Source: AAA164-E04 sp964342825 (GTDB lineage: Bacteria; Verrucomicrobiota; Verrucomicrobiia; Limisphaerales; AAA164-E04). From it: 64,000 nucleotides of DNA. The position numbers and the translations under genes were made by a program. The notes under the pieces were generated by a model, which was given only the letters and a program-made list of their open reading frames with translations, was not told the origin of the DNA and searched no databases. This document shows, piece by piece, positions 31,264-39,151 of the stretch. The DNA is taken from NCBI GenBank assembly GCA_964342825.1, contig CAYFHO010000017.1:7881-71880 (forward strand). Reading direction: 5' to 3'. The first letter of the stretch is position 1. Every line of letters starts with the position of its first letter.

Positions 31264-32544
31264 ATGGCCGCACTAATCGCACCGGATCAAACTTTCTTGG
31301 ACGCTGATCAGGTCGGTGTCTTTTTGAATGAATCCATTCCCTCGGGAAAATTCAGGAACAAAAAAGTTTTACTCATTGTACCTGATAGCACTCGTACTGC
31401 CCCGGTTGGAATGGTATTCAAAAACTTATTTTCGCAACATGGAGAAAGTGTTCAGTCTCTCGACATACTTGTCGCTCTGGGCACACATCAACCCATGAGC
31501 GAAGAAGCCATTTGCAAAAGGTTGGAAATAACTCTCGAAGAACGTCGTGATCGTTACAAAAAGGTTCAATTTTTTAACCACGAATGGGATAATCCTGATG
31601 CCTTAAGACAGGTCGGCACGATTACATCCGACGAAATAAATAGTCTCACTGACGGACGATTCTCAATGGAGGTACCGGTCAGCGTCAACAAACGTTTGTT
31701 TGACTATGACCAAATCATCATCATCGGACCTGTTTTTCCTCATGAAGTCGTGGGGTTTTCAGGTGGAAACAAGTATTTGTTTCCCGGTGTCAGTGGACCA
31801 GAGGTCCTGAACTTTTTTCACTGGCTGGCCGCCATTATCACCAATCCTAAAATTATTGGGCACAAGTGGACAGCCGTTCGCAAAGTGATTGACCGAGCCG
31901 GAGCATCGGTAAAAATCCCAAAACTCGCCTTATGCATGGTCGTTACTCACCAAGGACTGCGCGGTATATTTACCGGTACGCCCGAATCGGCATGGGATGA
32001 AGCATCCAATCTTTCGGCGAAAACACATATCGAATATAAGAAAAAACCCTTTCATACCATCTTGTCCTGCGCTCCGGAAATGTATGACGAACTCTGGGTG
32101 GGAGGGAAATGCATGTACAAGCTGGAACCAGTGTTGGCAGATGGCGGTGATTTGATTATTTACGCACCTCATATCAGGGAGATCAGCCTCACTCATGGGA
32201 AACTCATTCGGGAAATCGGCTATCATAGTCGTGATTACTTTTTAAACCAATGGGATCAGTTCAAGGAATATCCATGGGGAATTCTCGCCCATTCCACTCA
32301 CGTTAGAGGTGTTGGATCTTGGGAAGATGGAAAGGAAAAAAATCGGGTTAATGTCATTCTGGCCACAGGAATTCCCAAAGAGGTATGTGAGGAAATCAAT
32401 CTCGGATATCTTGACCCCGACAGTATTGATCCTCAATCCTACGCCAATCGAGAAGATGAGGGTATTCTTTATGTCCCGAAAGCCGGTGAAGTTCTTTTCC
32501 AGCTTGAAAATCCACCTGCCTGGGCAAGACCTGATGTTGGTTAG
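31264..32544 (+). CDS. LarA-type nickel-pincer racemase/epimerase homolog (DUF2088)
   Basis: A 426-residue protein with the LarA catalytic pattern: His75 in LGTHQPM, His106 (FNHEW), and His160 and Lys170 in PHEVVGFSGGNKYLFPG, with the same ten-residue spacing as His174 and Lys184 of lactate racemase. That Lys carries the nickel-pincer nucleotide (NPN) cofactor covalently in LarA. LarA homologs act on lactate, malate, hydroxyglutarate or, in one group, D-gluconate, so the substrate is open. It follows an SDR gene by 23 bases, which supports sugar-acid or hydroxyacid metabolism. Genes for cofactor synthesis (larB, larC, larE) are not in the window and must lie elsewhere if the protein is active. 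Confidence 0.88.
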   Translation: MAALIAPDQTFLDADQVGVFLNESIPSGKFRNKKVLLIVPDSTRTAPVGMVFKNLFSQHGESVQSLDILVALGTHQPMSEEAICKRLEITLEERRDRYKKVQFFNHEWDNPDALRQVGTITSDEINSLTDGRFSMEVPVSVNKRLFDYDQIIIIGPVFPHEVVGFSGGNKYLFPGVSGPEVLNFFHWLAAIITNPKIIGHKWTAVRKVIDRAGASVKIPKLALCMVVTHQGLRGIFTGTPESAWDEASNLSAKTHIEYKKKPFHTILSCAPEMYDELWVGGKCMYKLEPVLADGGDLIIYAPHIREISLTHGKLIREIGYHSRDYFLNQWDQFKEYPWGILAHSTHVRGVGSWEDGKEKNRVNVILATGIPKEVCEEINLGYLDPDSIDPQSYANREDEGILYVPKAGEVLFQLENPPAWARPDVG

Positions 32545-32565
32545 ATTTTAAAACCCCGTACTCCA

Positions 32566-33831
32566 ATGTACGAAATCACCCAGCTAAAAAACGGAACCCG
32601 AATTGCAACGGCACATATGCCACACATGGCCAGTGTGTGCATTGGCGTATGGGCCGGAAGCGGCAGTCGACATGAAGCGGAATCACTCAATGGAGTGTCA
32701 CATTTCATTGAACACATCCTGTTCAAGGGAACAAAACGTCGAAACGCCAAGGAAATTTCTGAATCTGTAGAGGGAGTCGGAGGATACCTCAATGCTTTTA
32801 CTTCAGAAGAAAATACCTGTTATTACGCCAAAGCTCGTGAAGACAAATGGGAAATACTGGCGGATGTCCTTCTGGATATGTTTATCAATCCTTCTTTTGA
32901 TCGAGAAGAAATCGAGAAAGAACGTGATGTCATAAAAGAAGAATTAGCCATGTACTTGGATCAACCAAGTCAGCATGTGCTCGAATTACTGAACAATATA
33001 CTCTGGCCCAACCATCCGTTGGGGCGCTGCATTACCGGCACGGAAGCCTCCATTGACCGACTTACCACCAGCCGCCTCAAGAGATACTGGAAAAAGCACT
33101 ATGTATCCAGTAATACCCTGATCGTTCTCGCTGGCCCGGTGGATCATCAACACGTGGTTCGCAAAATAGGAAAATACGCACGAAAAATAAATAAGGGCCC
33201 TGCGCCTTCCTACAAATCTGTCAAAATAATCCAGGAAGCTCCTCAATTTTATGTGCATGCCAAACGTTCTGAGCAGGTGCAGCTAGCATATGGAATCAAA
33301 ACATGCTCCAGGCACACTGAACAACGCTATGCTCTACGACTTTTGAACACCATCCTTGGAGAAAATATGAGTTCCAGGTTATTCCAAAGATTGAGGGAAG
33401 ACCACGGACTCGCTTACTCAATCTACAGCAACCTAGGTTTTTTCCACGATGTGGGGTTTTTGACCATCGCCGCCGGAATCGATGCATCACATTTGGAAAC
33501 ATCCCAGAAACTGATTCATCAAACTTTGATTGAACTGCGAAATAAAAAACCACTTCGCAAAGAACTGACCCGAGCCAGAGATTACCTGATTGGACAACTC
33601 GATCTACATCTAGAAAGCACTGAAAATCACATGATTTGGTTGGGAGAGCAAATTCTCGGGCTGGGCAACCCCATTCCATCATCCCAGATACAGCAGAAAC
33701 TGATGACTGTCACTCCTGACGAAATTAAGAACGTGGCCTGTCAGTTCTTTCAACCAGATCGATTGAACCTGGCCGTTGTTGGTAAAGTTGCAAAAAGAAG
33801 GTTGGAAGATTTCCGCACCTGGCTTACTTAG
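32566..33831 (+). CDS. M16-family zinc metallopeptidase
   Basis: A 421-residue single-chain M16 peptidase of the mitochondrial processing peptidase / PqqL type. The inverted zinc motif His46-Phe-Ile-Glu49-His50 is present with the third ligand Glu126, 76 residues later, as in the family. The second half contains the usual inactive domain with the conserved LREDHGLAYSI segment. No signal peptide is seen, so it is probably cytoplasmic, and may act on small peptides. It sits 21 bases after the LarA-like gene and 34 before the Rieske gene, so it may be co-transcribed with both, without a clear functional link. Confidence 0.9.
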   Translation: MYEITQLKNGTRIATAHMPHMASVCIGVWAGSGSRHEAESLNGVSHFIEHILFKGTKRRNAKEISESVEGVGGYLNAFTSEENTCYYAKAREDKWEILADVLLDMFINPSFDREEIEKERDVIKEELAMYLDQPSQHVLELLNNILWPNHPLGRCITGTEASIDRLTTSRLKRYWKKHYVSSNTLIVLAGPVDHQHVVRKIGKYARKINKGPAPSYKSVKIIQEAPQFYVHAKRSEQVQLAYGIKTCSRHTEQRYALRLLNTILGENMSSRLFQRLREDHGLAYSIYSNLGFFHDVGFLTIAAGIDASHLETSQKLIHQTLIELRNKKPLRKELTRARDYLIGQLDLHLESTENHMIWLGEQILGLGNPIPSSQIQQKLMTVTPDEIKNVACQFFQPDRLNLAVVGKVAKRRLEDFRTWLT

Positions 33832-33865
33832 GATCCAAGATAATTTCAGAAAAAAGTTAATAATC

Positions 33866-34204
33866 ATGGCACGCAAAAACTTGGTAAAAACCAAAGATCT
33901 CCAGCCCGGCGAGACCATGAAATTTGACTACCGACAAAACGGAGTCCCACGAGAAGGTTTTTTGGTCCGATTGAAAGATCGCTGGGTCGCTTATGAAAAT
34001 CGATGCCGACACATTTCGATCAGTCTGGATTTCGATAATGGGCAATTTTTTACAGATGATGGAAAATTTCTCTTCTGCCAAACTCACGGGGCCATTTATG
34101 AACCCGACACAGGACTCTGTGTGCAAGGCCCTTGTGCGGGAGCGAAGTTGTTTTCAATTCCTATTCAAGTCGACGGAGAGGATGTATGGATTGATATCGA
34201 ATAA
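33866..34204 (+). CDS. Rieske-type [2Fe-2S] protein
   Basis: A 112-residue soluble protein with the two Rieske cluster motifs Cys47-Arg-His49 (ENRCRHI) and Cys71-Gln-Thr-His74 (FCQTHGA). The start at 33866 (MARKN) gives the usual short N-terminus; the longer reading frame from 33776 overlaps the M16 gene and is unlikely. The absence of a catalytic domain indicates an electron-carrier ferredoxin subunit or a small stand-alone Rieske protein. The partner is not in the neighbourhood. Start confidence is limited by the lack of a Shine-Dalgarno sequence. No signal peptide is present, so a cytoplasmic location is likely. Confidence 0.88.
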   Translation: MARKNLVKTKDLQPGETMKFDYRQNGVPREGFLVRLKDRWVAYENRCRHISISLDFDNGQFFTDDGKFLFCQTHGAIYEPDTGLCVQGPCAGAKLFSIPIQVDGEDVWIDIE

Positions 34205-34594
34205 AATATTTTTTTTGATAACACAACGGACTATTCACAGGAAAAAGCTCCCTTTTAACCTTTAATCTACAGACTGTTACAATTACACAACAAACAGAAT
34301 CCCGGTCTCAAAAGAAAGTCCGCTGATTGGGAAATTTCAAAATGGTTTTGAAATCTTTGAGGTCTGTGCTAACATACCTTCAAGCGTGTCAAGTAATTCA
34401 CGTGGTGATCGCTACCAGTAATTCGTTTTTGCGATTGGCACAAGGCATGCTTAACACCGAGTGTTGATTGAATTAGTCTCATTTCATCCATCTGCCGGGT
34501 TTCGCCCAGGATTTGTGTCTTCAAAATTCCGGAACCTTGACGCGCCAACTTCGTGGAAGCCTTAACTAAACTCCCCTAAAATCATTAGATAGAT
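34205..34594. other. Gene-free stretch with one AT-rich hairpin
   Basis: No gene is recognisable in these 390 bases. They contain a perfect inverted repeat, ATTTCAAAA-TGG-TTTTGAAAT (34334-34354), with 9-bp arms and a 3-base loop. It could end the Rieske transcript, although the following CTTTG is a poor T-tract. No tRNA or other RNA structure was found. Confidence 0.5.
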
Positions 34595-34777
34595 ATGGTA
34601 AAAACTACACGTAGTCCTATGAAAACAAAAAGTACATCCATCGAGAAATCTATGATCGACGAAAACACCAAGAAATGCTGGAAGCACTATGCGAAACATA
34701 GGAACCAGCCACAGAAAACCAATACTGCTTCACAGAAAAGAAGAATGAAGGGCGGACTTGTCGGTCACCTTATCTGA
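34595..34777 (+). CDS. Small basic protein, uncertain
   Basis: A 60-codon ORF rich in Lys, Arg, Thr and Ser (estimated strongly basic), with the beginning MVKTTRSPMKTKSTS and the end RRMKGGLVGHLI. No family is recognised. It lies alone between the Rieske gene and a minus-strand lipoprotein gene. A possible -35 element TTGACG lies at 34537-34542, without a clear -10. The ORF could be a real nucleic-acid-binding small protein or chance; I cannot decide from the sequence. Confidence 0.35.
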   Translation: MVKTTRSPMKTKSTSIEKSMIDENTKKCWKHYAKHRNQPQKTNTASQKRRMKGGLVGHLI

Positions 34778-34805
34778 AATGAACCTCCTCAGCCATATTA
34801 ATGGC

Positions 34806-35864
34806 CTAATACCCACGCCACATCCAGACCAGGGTGTCGGCAAGGGTGTGCTCAAACACTCTACGATCACAATGCTTTGAGGCCTTGCTGAACACGTAAC
34901 GGTAATGATAGCCCTTTGCCTTGAGTGCAGCAGCTGTCCGTTCGTTTGCCATCACCCAATTGTGATACGTCTCCTCTGGATCATTCGCACGGTTGTCGTG
35001 TTCTGAAACGTGAGTAAATATCCGTAATGGTTTCTTGGGTGAATTTTCGATCAATTTTAAGTTGGAATGGTATTCCCAGGCCCCAAGTGGAAAGGCGTCC
35101 TCCTCAGGAGCATCATCGTCCTGTTGATCAACAAAGGTTCCAGAATAGGTGATCAACCTCCTGAATAAATCTGGCCGGAACCACCCCATGGTCAGTGCAG
35201 CTGCACCACCTGAGCTACAGCCCATCACTGCCCTTCCCCACGGATCTTCCGTGAACGCCATGTTCGGATATGCCGCCCTGATTTCTGGATGATTCAGCAC
35301 AGCAGGCAGCACTTCATCATTAATGAACAAGGCCAGACGATCGGACATGGTATCGTATTCCAAACCACGTTGGCTGTTCTTTCCATCGTTACCACCGTTT
35401 TGTACTGAGATTACAATGAAGGGTGGGAGTTTACGCTTGGGATCGTCTGAAATGGTCAGGTTATCAAGCGCATTTCTGACCAGATCCAGGCGATTTGGTC
35501 CATCATGCATGACAAGAATGGGAGCTTGCACGCCATCCTGATAAGCAGCGGGAACGTATACAAAAATCTTTCGCTCCTCTCGAACGGGTTTTTTATGGGG
35601 TTCCAGAGTCGAATCAGTTCCTTTGAAAATTTTACTGTCCGCAAGCCGCATTCGGAACTCAAATAATATCCCCTTTGGATTTCCTTTGTCAGTCAGGTCT
35701 GGATCGATAGAAAAGTCTGGCCCGACCACAAAATCCCCTACTCCCTCACCTCCCGGATTCTTGGAATCAGAATTACAAGGACAAGTTGCACACCCGCTTA
35801 ATCCCAGAATCATAGTCAAAATCAGGACTCTAAACGTCAGCTTGAAACATTTCACAATTGCCAT
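34806..35864 (-). CDS. Lipoprotein esterase of the alpha/beta-hydrolase (Fes/esterase D-like) type
   Basis: A 352-residue protein. A lipoprotein signal is visible: hydrophobic segment then LSGC at residues about 22-25, so the mature protein is lipid-anchored to the envelope. The hydrolase domain has a strand/turn LVMHDGPN, the nucleophile elbow GCSSGG with catalytic Ser, and a probable catalytic His in KASKHCD. The arrangement resembles IroE/Fes or esterase D-like families that cleave ester bonds of siderophores, feruloyl esters or other acylated sugars; the substrate is unknown. It is a single minus-strand gene, divergent from the DksA-type gene with an intervening 185 bases. Confidence 0.8.
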   Translation of the reverse strand: MAIVKCFKLTFRVLILTMILGLSGCATCPCNSDSKNPGGEGVGDFVVGPDFSIDPDLTDKGNPKGILFEFRMRLADSKIFKGTDSTLEPHKKPVREERKIFVYVPAAYQDGVQAPILVMHDGPNRLDLVRNALDNLTISDDPKRKLPPFIVISVQNGGNDGKNSQRGLEYDTMSDRLALFINDEVLPAVLNHPEIRAAYPNMAFTEDPWGRAVMGCSSGGAAALTMGWFRPDLFRRLITYSGTFVDQQDDDAPEEDAFPLGAWEYHSNLKLIENSPKKPLRIFTHVSEHDNRANDPEETYHNWVMANERTAAALKAKGYHYRYVFSKASKHCDRRVFEHTLADTLVWMWRGY

Positions 35865-36049
35865 GGATAAGGATTAACTCAAGCAAAGGGCCATAAATCA
35901 AGTGTCAATCAGAACCAAAACTTGCCCAAAAGGGTTTAAATCAAATGAGGTCATCGAGAGTCCAAAGCCATCGGTAAATGATTCTCCAAACATTATTATT
36001 TCATATTCGATGAGTGGACCGGCAATTCCGAATCTGATAAGTTCCCTGC

Positions 36050-36382
36050 ATGACCCCAGAGAAACTGGAATCGTATAGCCAACGAATCCACAGCCTTTAC
36101 AATGAGATTCAAGAGGATCTTCAACAGGAGAACGAAGGTGTGAAAGTTGTAGAACTGGATACCTCCATCGGGCGCTTATCCAGAATGGATGCCATGCAAG
36201 ATCAACAAATGGCACTTGAACTGCGCAGAAGAAAAGAGCAGCAACTGATCCGCCTGGAAAGTGCCATGGCACGAATTAAAAAAGGAACCTTTGGTGCATG
36301 CGCTCGATGCCGGAAGCCTATCCATGAGGAGCGACTGGATATTCAACCCGATGCAATTCTGTGCATTGAATGTGCTGGATAA
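36050..36382 (+). CDS. DksA/TraR-type zinc-finger protein
   Basis: A 110-residue protein. A long coiled-coil N-terminal half (about residues 1-75) is followed by a four-cysteine zinc finger: Cys84, Cys87 (CARC), Cys105 and Cys108 (CIEC). This is the DksA/TraR architecture, whose members bind the secondary channel of RNA polymerase and modulate transcription, sometimes with ppGpp. Its length is shorter than E. coli DksA and matches short TraR-like/DksA-like versions. The conserved acidic coil tip of DksA is not clearly preserved. The next gene, CotH-type, starts 23-32 bases later, so co-transcription is possible. Confidence 0.86.
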   Translation: MTPEKLESYSQRIHSLYNEIQEDLQQENEGVKVVELDTSIGRLSRMDAMQDQQMALELRRRKEQQLIRLESAMARIKKGTFGACARCRKPIHEERLDIQPDAILCIECAG

Positions 36383-36405
36383 ATGGCCTAAAACACGAAT
36401 GACCA

Positions 36406-38226
36406 ATGCTTTTGATGAAACACATTTTTAACTATATCCGGTCCATCTGGATGTCTCTGCTGGTTTTAACGTCGATGGTTGAGCTTCTTCATGGGGAAGA
36501 TCTGCAGTTGGACGATCTGTTTCCAAAAGACCGATTAGTCACGCTGAACATCACCATTTCTGAGGAAAACTGGGATAAACTAAGATTCCAAAGACGTGAA
36601 TTTTGGTCAGCTCTCCACCCAAACCGTCAATTTGAACCTCCGCCATCCCCTTACAGTTATGTCGAAGCGAAAGTGGAAATAGATGGTGTCACTTTTCCTA
36701 AGGTAGGTTTACGGAAAAAGGGATTTTTTGGTTCACAAGATACTGAAAGGCCTTCTCTCAAGATCAAGCTGAATCATTTTCATCCGGATCAGAATATTGA
36801 TGGGTTAAAGAGCCTTACATTTAACAATAACAAACAGGACCGAAGTCTCATGAGCCAATTCATGGGATATGCCTTTTTTGACGCTGCGGGTTCTCCAGGC
36901 TCCCGTTGTGCTTATGCAAAAGTAACTGTAAACGGGAAAAACCTTGGAGTGTATTGCCATGTGGAAACAGCGCGCAGCCAGCTACTGGAACGCGAATTCG
37001 GAAATAGTGACGGCACTCTTTACGAAGGCACGGTTGTTGATTTTTTTCCTAATTGGGAGAAAAGTTTCGAACTCAAGACCGGTAATCCAAACCTTGGACT
37101 AAAATATATCCTGGGTGTCATTGAAGCCTTGAGCGAAGCTGATGGTGATTCACTTTTGGGAGAAAAACCAAAGGGAAGAGCATGGGTACCCACGCACGGA
37201 AGTTTTGATCAATCATGGATGCTGGCAGATTTTAACGACGAGGCATGGAGAGAGGTCTCGAATGCGGTTGGCTATGAAATCAACAAGGGGCCGGAGGGAT
37301 ACGATTCTTATTTCTCAAAACAAAGTGATTTTCAAAAAGAATTGCATGGAAGATCCACGTCCCTCTATTTGCGTATTCCTTTTGAAATAGAAAATCCATC
37401 CACGTTGAAACCAGACAATATCCTATTGCGGACACGATGCGATGATGGATTTGTAGCGTATTTAAACGGGCATGAGGTTGCGCGTCACAACGCCCCCCAA
37501 AACCCAAATTGGCAATCCAATGCTACAAGAAGCACGGAAGATCGGATGAACTATTCCATGACAAGCCATGATCTGAGCTCACATTTAGATCTATTCGTTC
37601 AGGGTGAAAATTTACTGGCCATTCATGCTTTGAACAGAACTGCGAACAGTACCGATTTCTTAATCCAGGCAGATCTGCAAACAGGTGATTTTGATCTGCA
37701 AAAAAGAGTATGGAAATGGATCGACAAGGATTCCTTTTATACATTCTGGACCATTGAAGGCTTACTGAGCTTCTGGGATGGCTACTCTGGCAATCGTAAT
37801 AACTTTTTTATCTATTCGAATCCAGCCACCGATAAACTGCATTTCATGCCATGGGGTGCGGATTGCTTATTTGAAAAGCATAGCCCCCTCGGTGTTCCGC
37901 CAGAATCGCCCAGATCCGTTCGCACAGTTGGTCTTCTGGCTCACAAACTTTATCAGATCCCAGAAGTCCGTCATGAGTATGCAACTCGAATGAAAAAGCT
38001 GATGGACGACCAATGGCATGAAGAATCTCTGCTCGAAGAAACGCACCGGATCGAGAAATTGCTTCGCCCTCATCTGTCTGATCACCAGAAAAGAACTGTA
38101 AATTTCGATGCGATTAGGAAGTTTATCAGAAACCGTAGATCCGACATGGAGAATGAAATTCTGGCTGACAAGATGCCAATCTGGAATAGCCCCCCCAATG
38201 AGCCTCCAGTCATCGGAAGACAATAA
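36406..38226 (+). CDS. Secreted CotH-type protein with an inserted beta domain
   Basis: A 606-residue exported protein; the start could also be the ATG at 36415. The N-terminal half carries CotH-like features: a VTLNITISEENWDKL beginning, LRKKGFFGSQD, SLKIKLNHF, LTFNNNKQDRSLM and GVYCHVE. The catalytic-type region ending in FMPWGADCLFE is found only after an insertion of about 170 residues (about 260-430, including a LRIPFEIENP and DGFVAYLNGHEVAR pattern typical of a carbohydrate-binding-like beta domain in PVC proteins). CotH proteins are atypical protein kinases in spore coats; activity in bacteria of this type is unknown. Likely an extracellular or surface protein. Confidence 0.83.
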   Translation: MLLMKHIFNYIRSIWMSLLVLTSMVELLHGEDLQLDDLFPKDRLVTLNITISEENWDKLRFQRREFWSALHPNRQFEPPPSPYSYVEAKVEIDGVTFPKVGLRKKGFFGSQDTERPSLKIKLNHFHPDQNIDGLKSLTFNNNKQDRSLMSQFMGYAFFDAAGSPGSRCAYAKVTVNGKNLGVYCHVETARSQLLEREFGNSDGTLYEGTVVDFFPNWEKSFELKTGNPNLGLKYILGVIEALSEADGDSLLGEKPKGRAWVPTHGSFDQSWMLADFNDEAWREVSNAVGYEINKGPEGYDSYFSKQSDFQKELHGRSTSLYLRIPFEIENPSTLKPDNILLRTRCDDGFVAYLNGHEVARHNAPQNPNWQSNATRSTEDRMNYSMTSHDLSSHLDLFVQGENLLAIHALNRTANSTDFLIQADLQTGDFDLQKRVWKWIDKDSFYTFWTIEGLLSFWDGYSGNRNNFFIYSNPATDKLHFMPWGADCLFEKHSPLGVPPESPRSVRTVGLLAHKLYQIPEVRHEYATRMKKLMDDQWHEESLLEETHRIEKLLRPHLSDHQKRTVNFDAIRKFIRNRRSDMENEILADKMPIWNSPPNEPPVIGRQ

Positions 38227-38300
38227 CGAACTTGAATCCCCAACTCATTTCCCCACGATAAATTACGATTATTCTTCAATTACCAAAGAATACCGATTGG

Positions 38301-39140
38301 ATGCAGAAAACATTTCAAACAACAGCACAAATATCCCTACTTGTTCTTATTTGTTTGGGCACCCATACATTTGCTGAAATTTCACCCTTAAGAATCCTTT
38401 CACCCGTCTACCAAAGAACGGATCCAAAAAACGGGCTAATGCTGAGCTTGGATAGCGATCCTGTTTCTCAATCGAGTGGGAATCATGTAGATGATTCACC
38501 TATCTTCTTTGCCGTCAAGTCTCGTACATGGCCTAATGGTCTGATTCCAATTTACCAATCCAAACAAAAGAACGGGGGTTCTGTGCTGACTCGAAGACTG
38601 ACTCACGCTAGGGAAAATTTCGTTGATCCCCTGTTCTTTGCCTTCCCTCCACAAAATGAAAGCAATACCGCAGAGTTGTCCGGAAGATGGTCATGTGAAG
38701 CAGTCCATAACGACGGGAGTATCGATTTCTTGCATTGGGAAATGACAGTAGAAGATGGTGTCGTTGTGGGACGGTTTGATCAGGACACAGATTACCGATT
38801 CGCCTGGTTGATGGAAGGAAGATTCAATGACCCTCACATCCTGTTGAAGGCCGAATACATCGACGCGAAATATGAACTTAAAGGCAACCTAACCGACGGA
38901 AAACTCCAAGGCACCTGGAAGCATCATGAAGGTGCTGATGGTGGAACATGGAAGGCAGAGCCATCCGAAACAATTTTTACAACTCCCGATCTAATGGTCG
39001 CCGTAACACTCTATGTCATCGAAGACAAAAAGAGTAGACACCAATCCATTTTGGTAAGCGGAAAGCCTCCGGCAAATTCAAAACCACTCTGCAAGGTATG
39101 GCTTCCGATCAAAGAATCATCGGATTCAAGCACGAGATGA
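38301..39140 (+). CDS. Secreted protein of unknown function
   Basis: A 279-residue protein with a signal peptide (cleavage near TFA-EI). I do not recognise a family. A central part (about residues 120-220) shows repeated beta-strand pairs, with the segment LSGRWSCEAVHNDGS followed by LQGTWKHHEGADGGTW, typical of small lipocalin- or avidin-like barrels of the kind found in secreted PVC proteins. No catalytic motif is visible. It lies 75 bases after the CotH gene on the same strand and may be expressed with it. A minus-strand transporter gene converges on it with 11 bases between the stops. Confidence 0.65.
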   Translation: MQKTFQTTAQISLLVLICLGTHTFAEISPLRILSPVYQRTDPKNGLMLSLDSDPVSQSSGNHVDDSPIFFAVKSRTWPNGLIPIYQSKQKNGGSVLTRRLTHARENFVDPLFFAFPPQNESNTAELSGRWSCEAVHNDGSIDFLHWEMTVEDGVVVGRFDQDTDYRFAWLMEGRFNDPHILLKAEYIDAKYELKGNLTDGKLQGTWKHHEGADGGTWKAEPSETIFTTPDLMVAVTLYVIEDKKSRHQSILVSGKPPANSKPLCKVWLPIKESSDSSTR

Positions 39141-39151
39141 TTCACCTAAAA

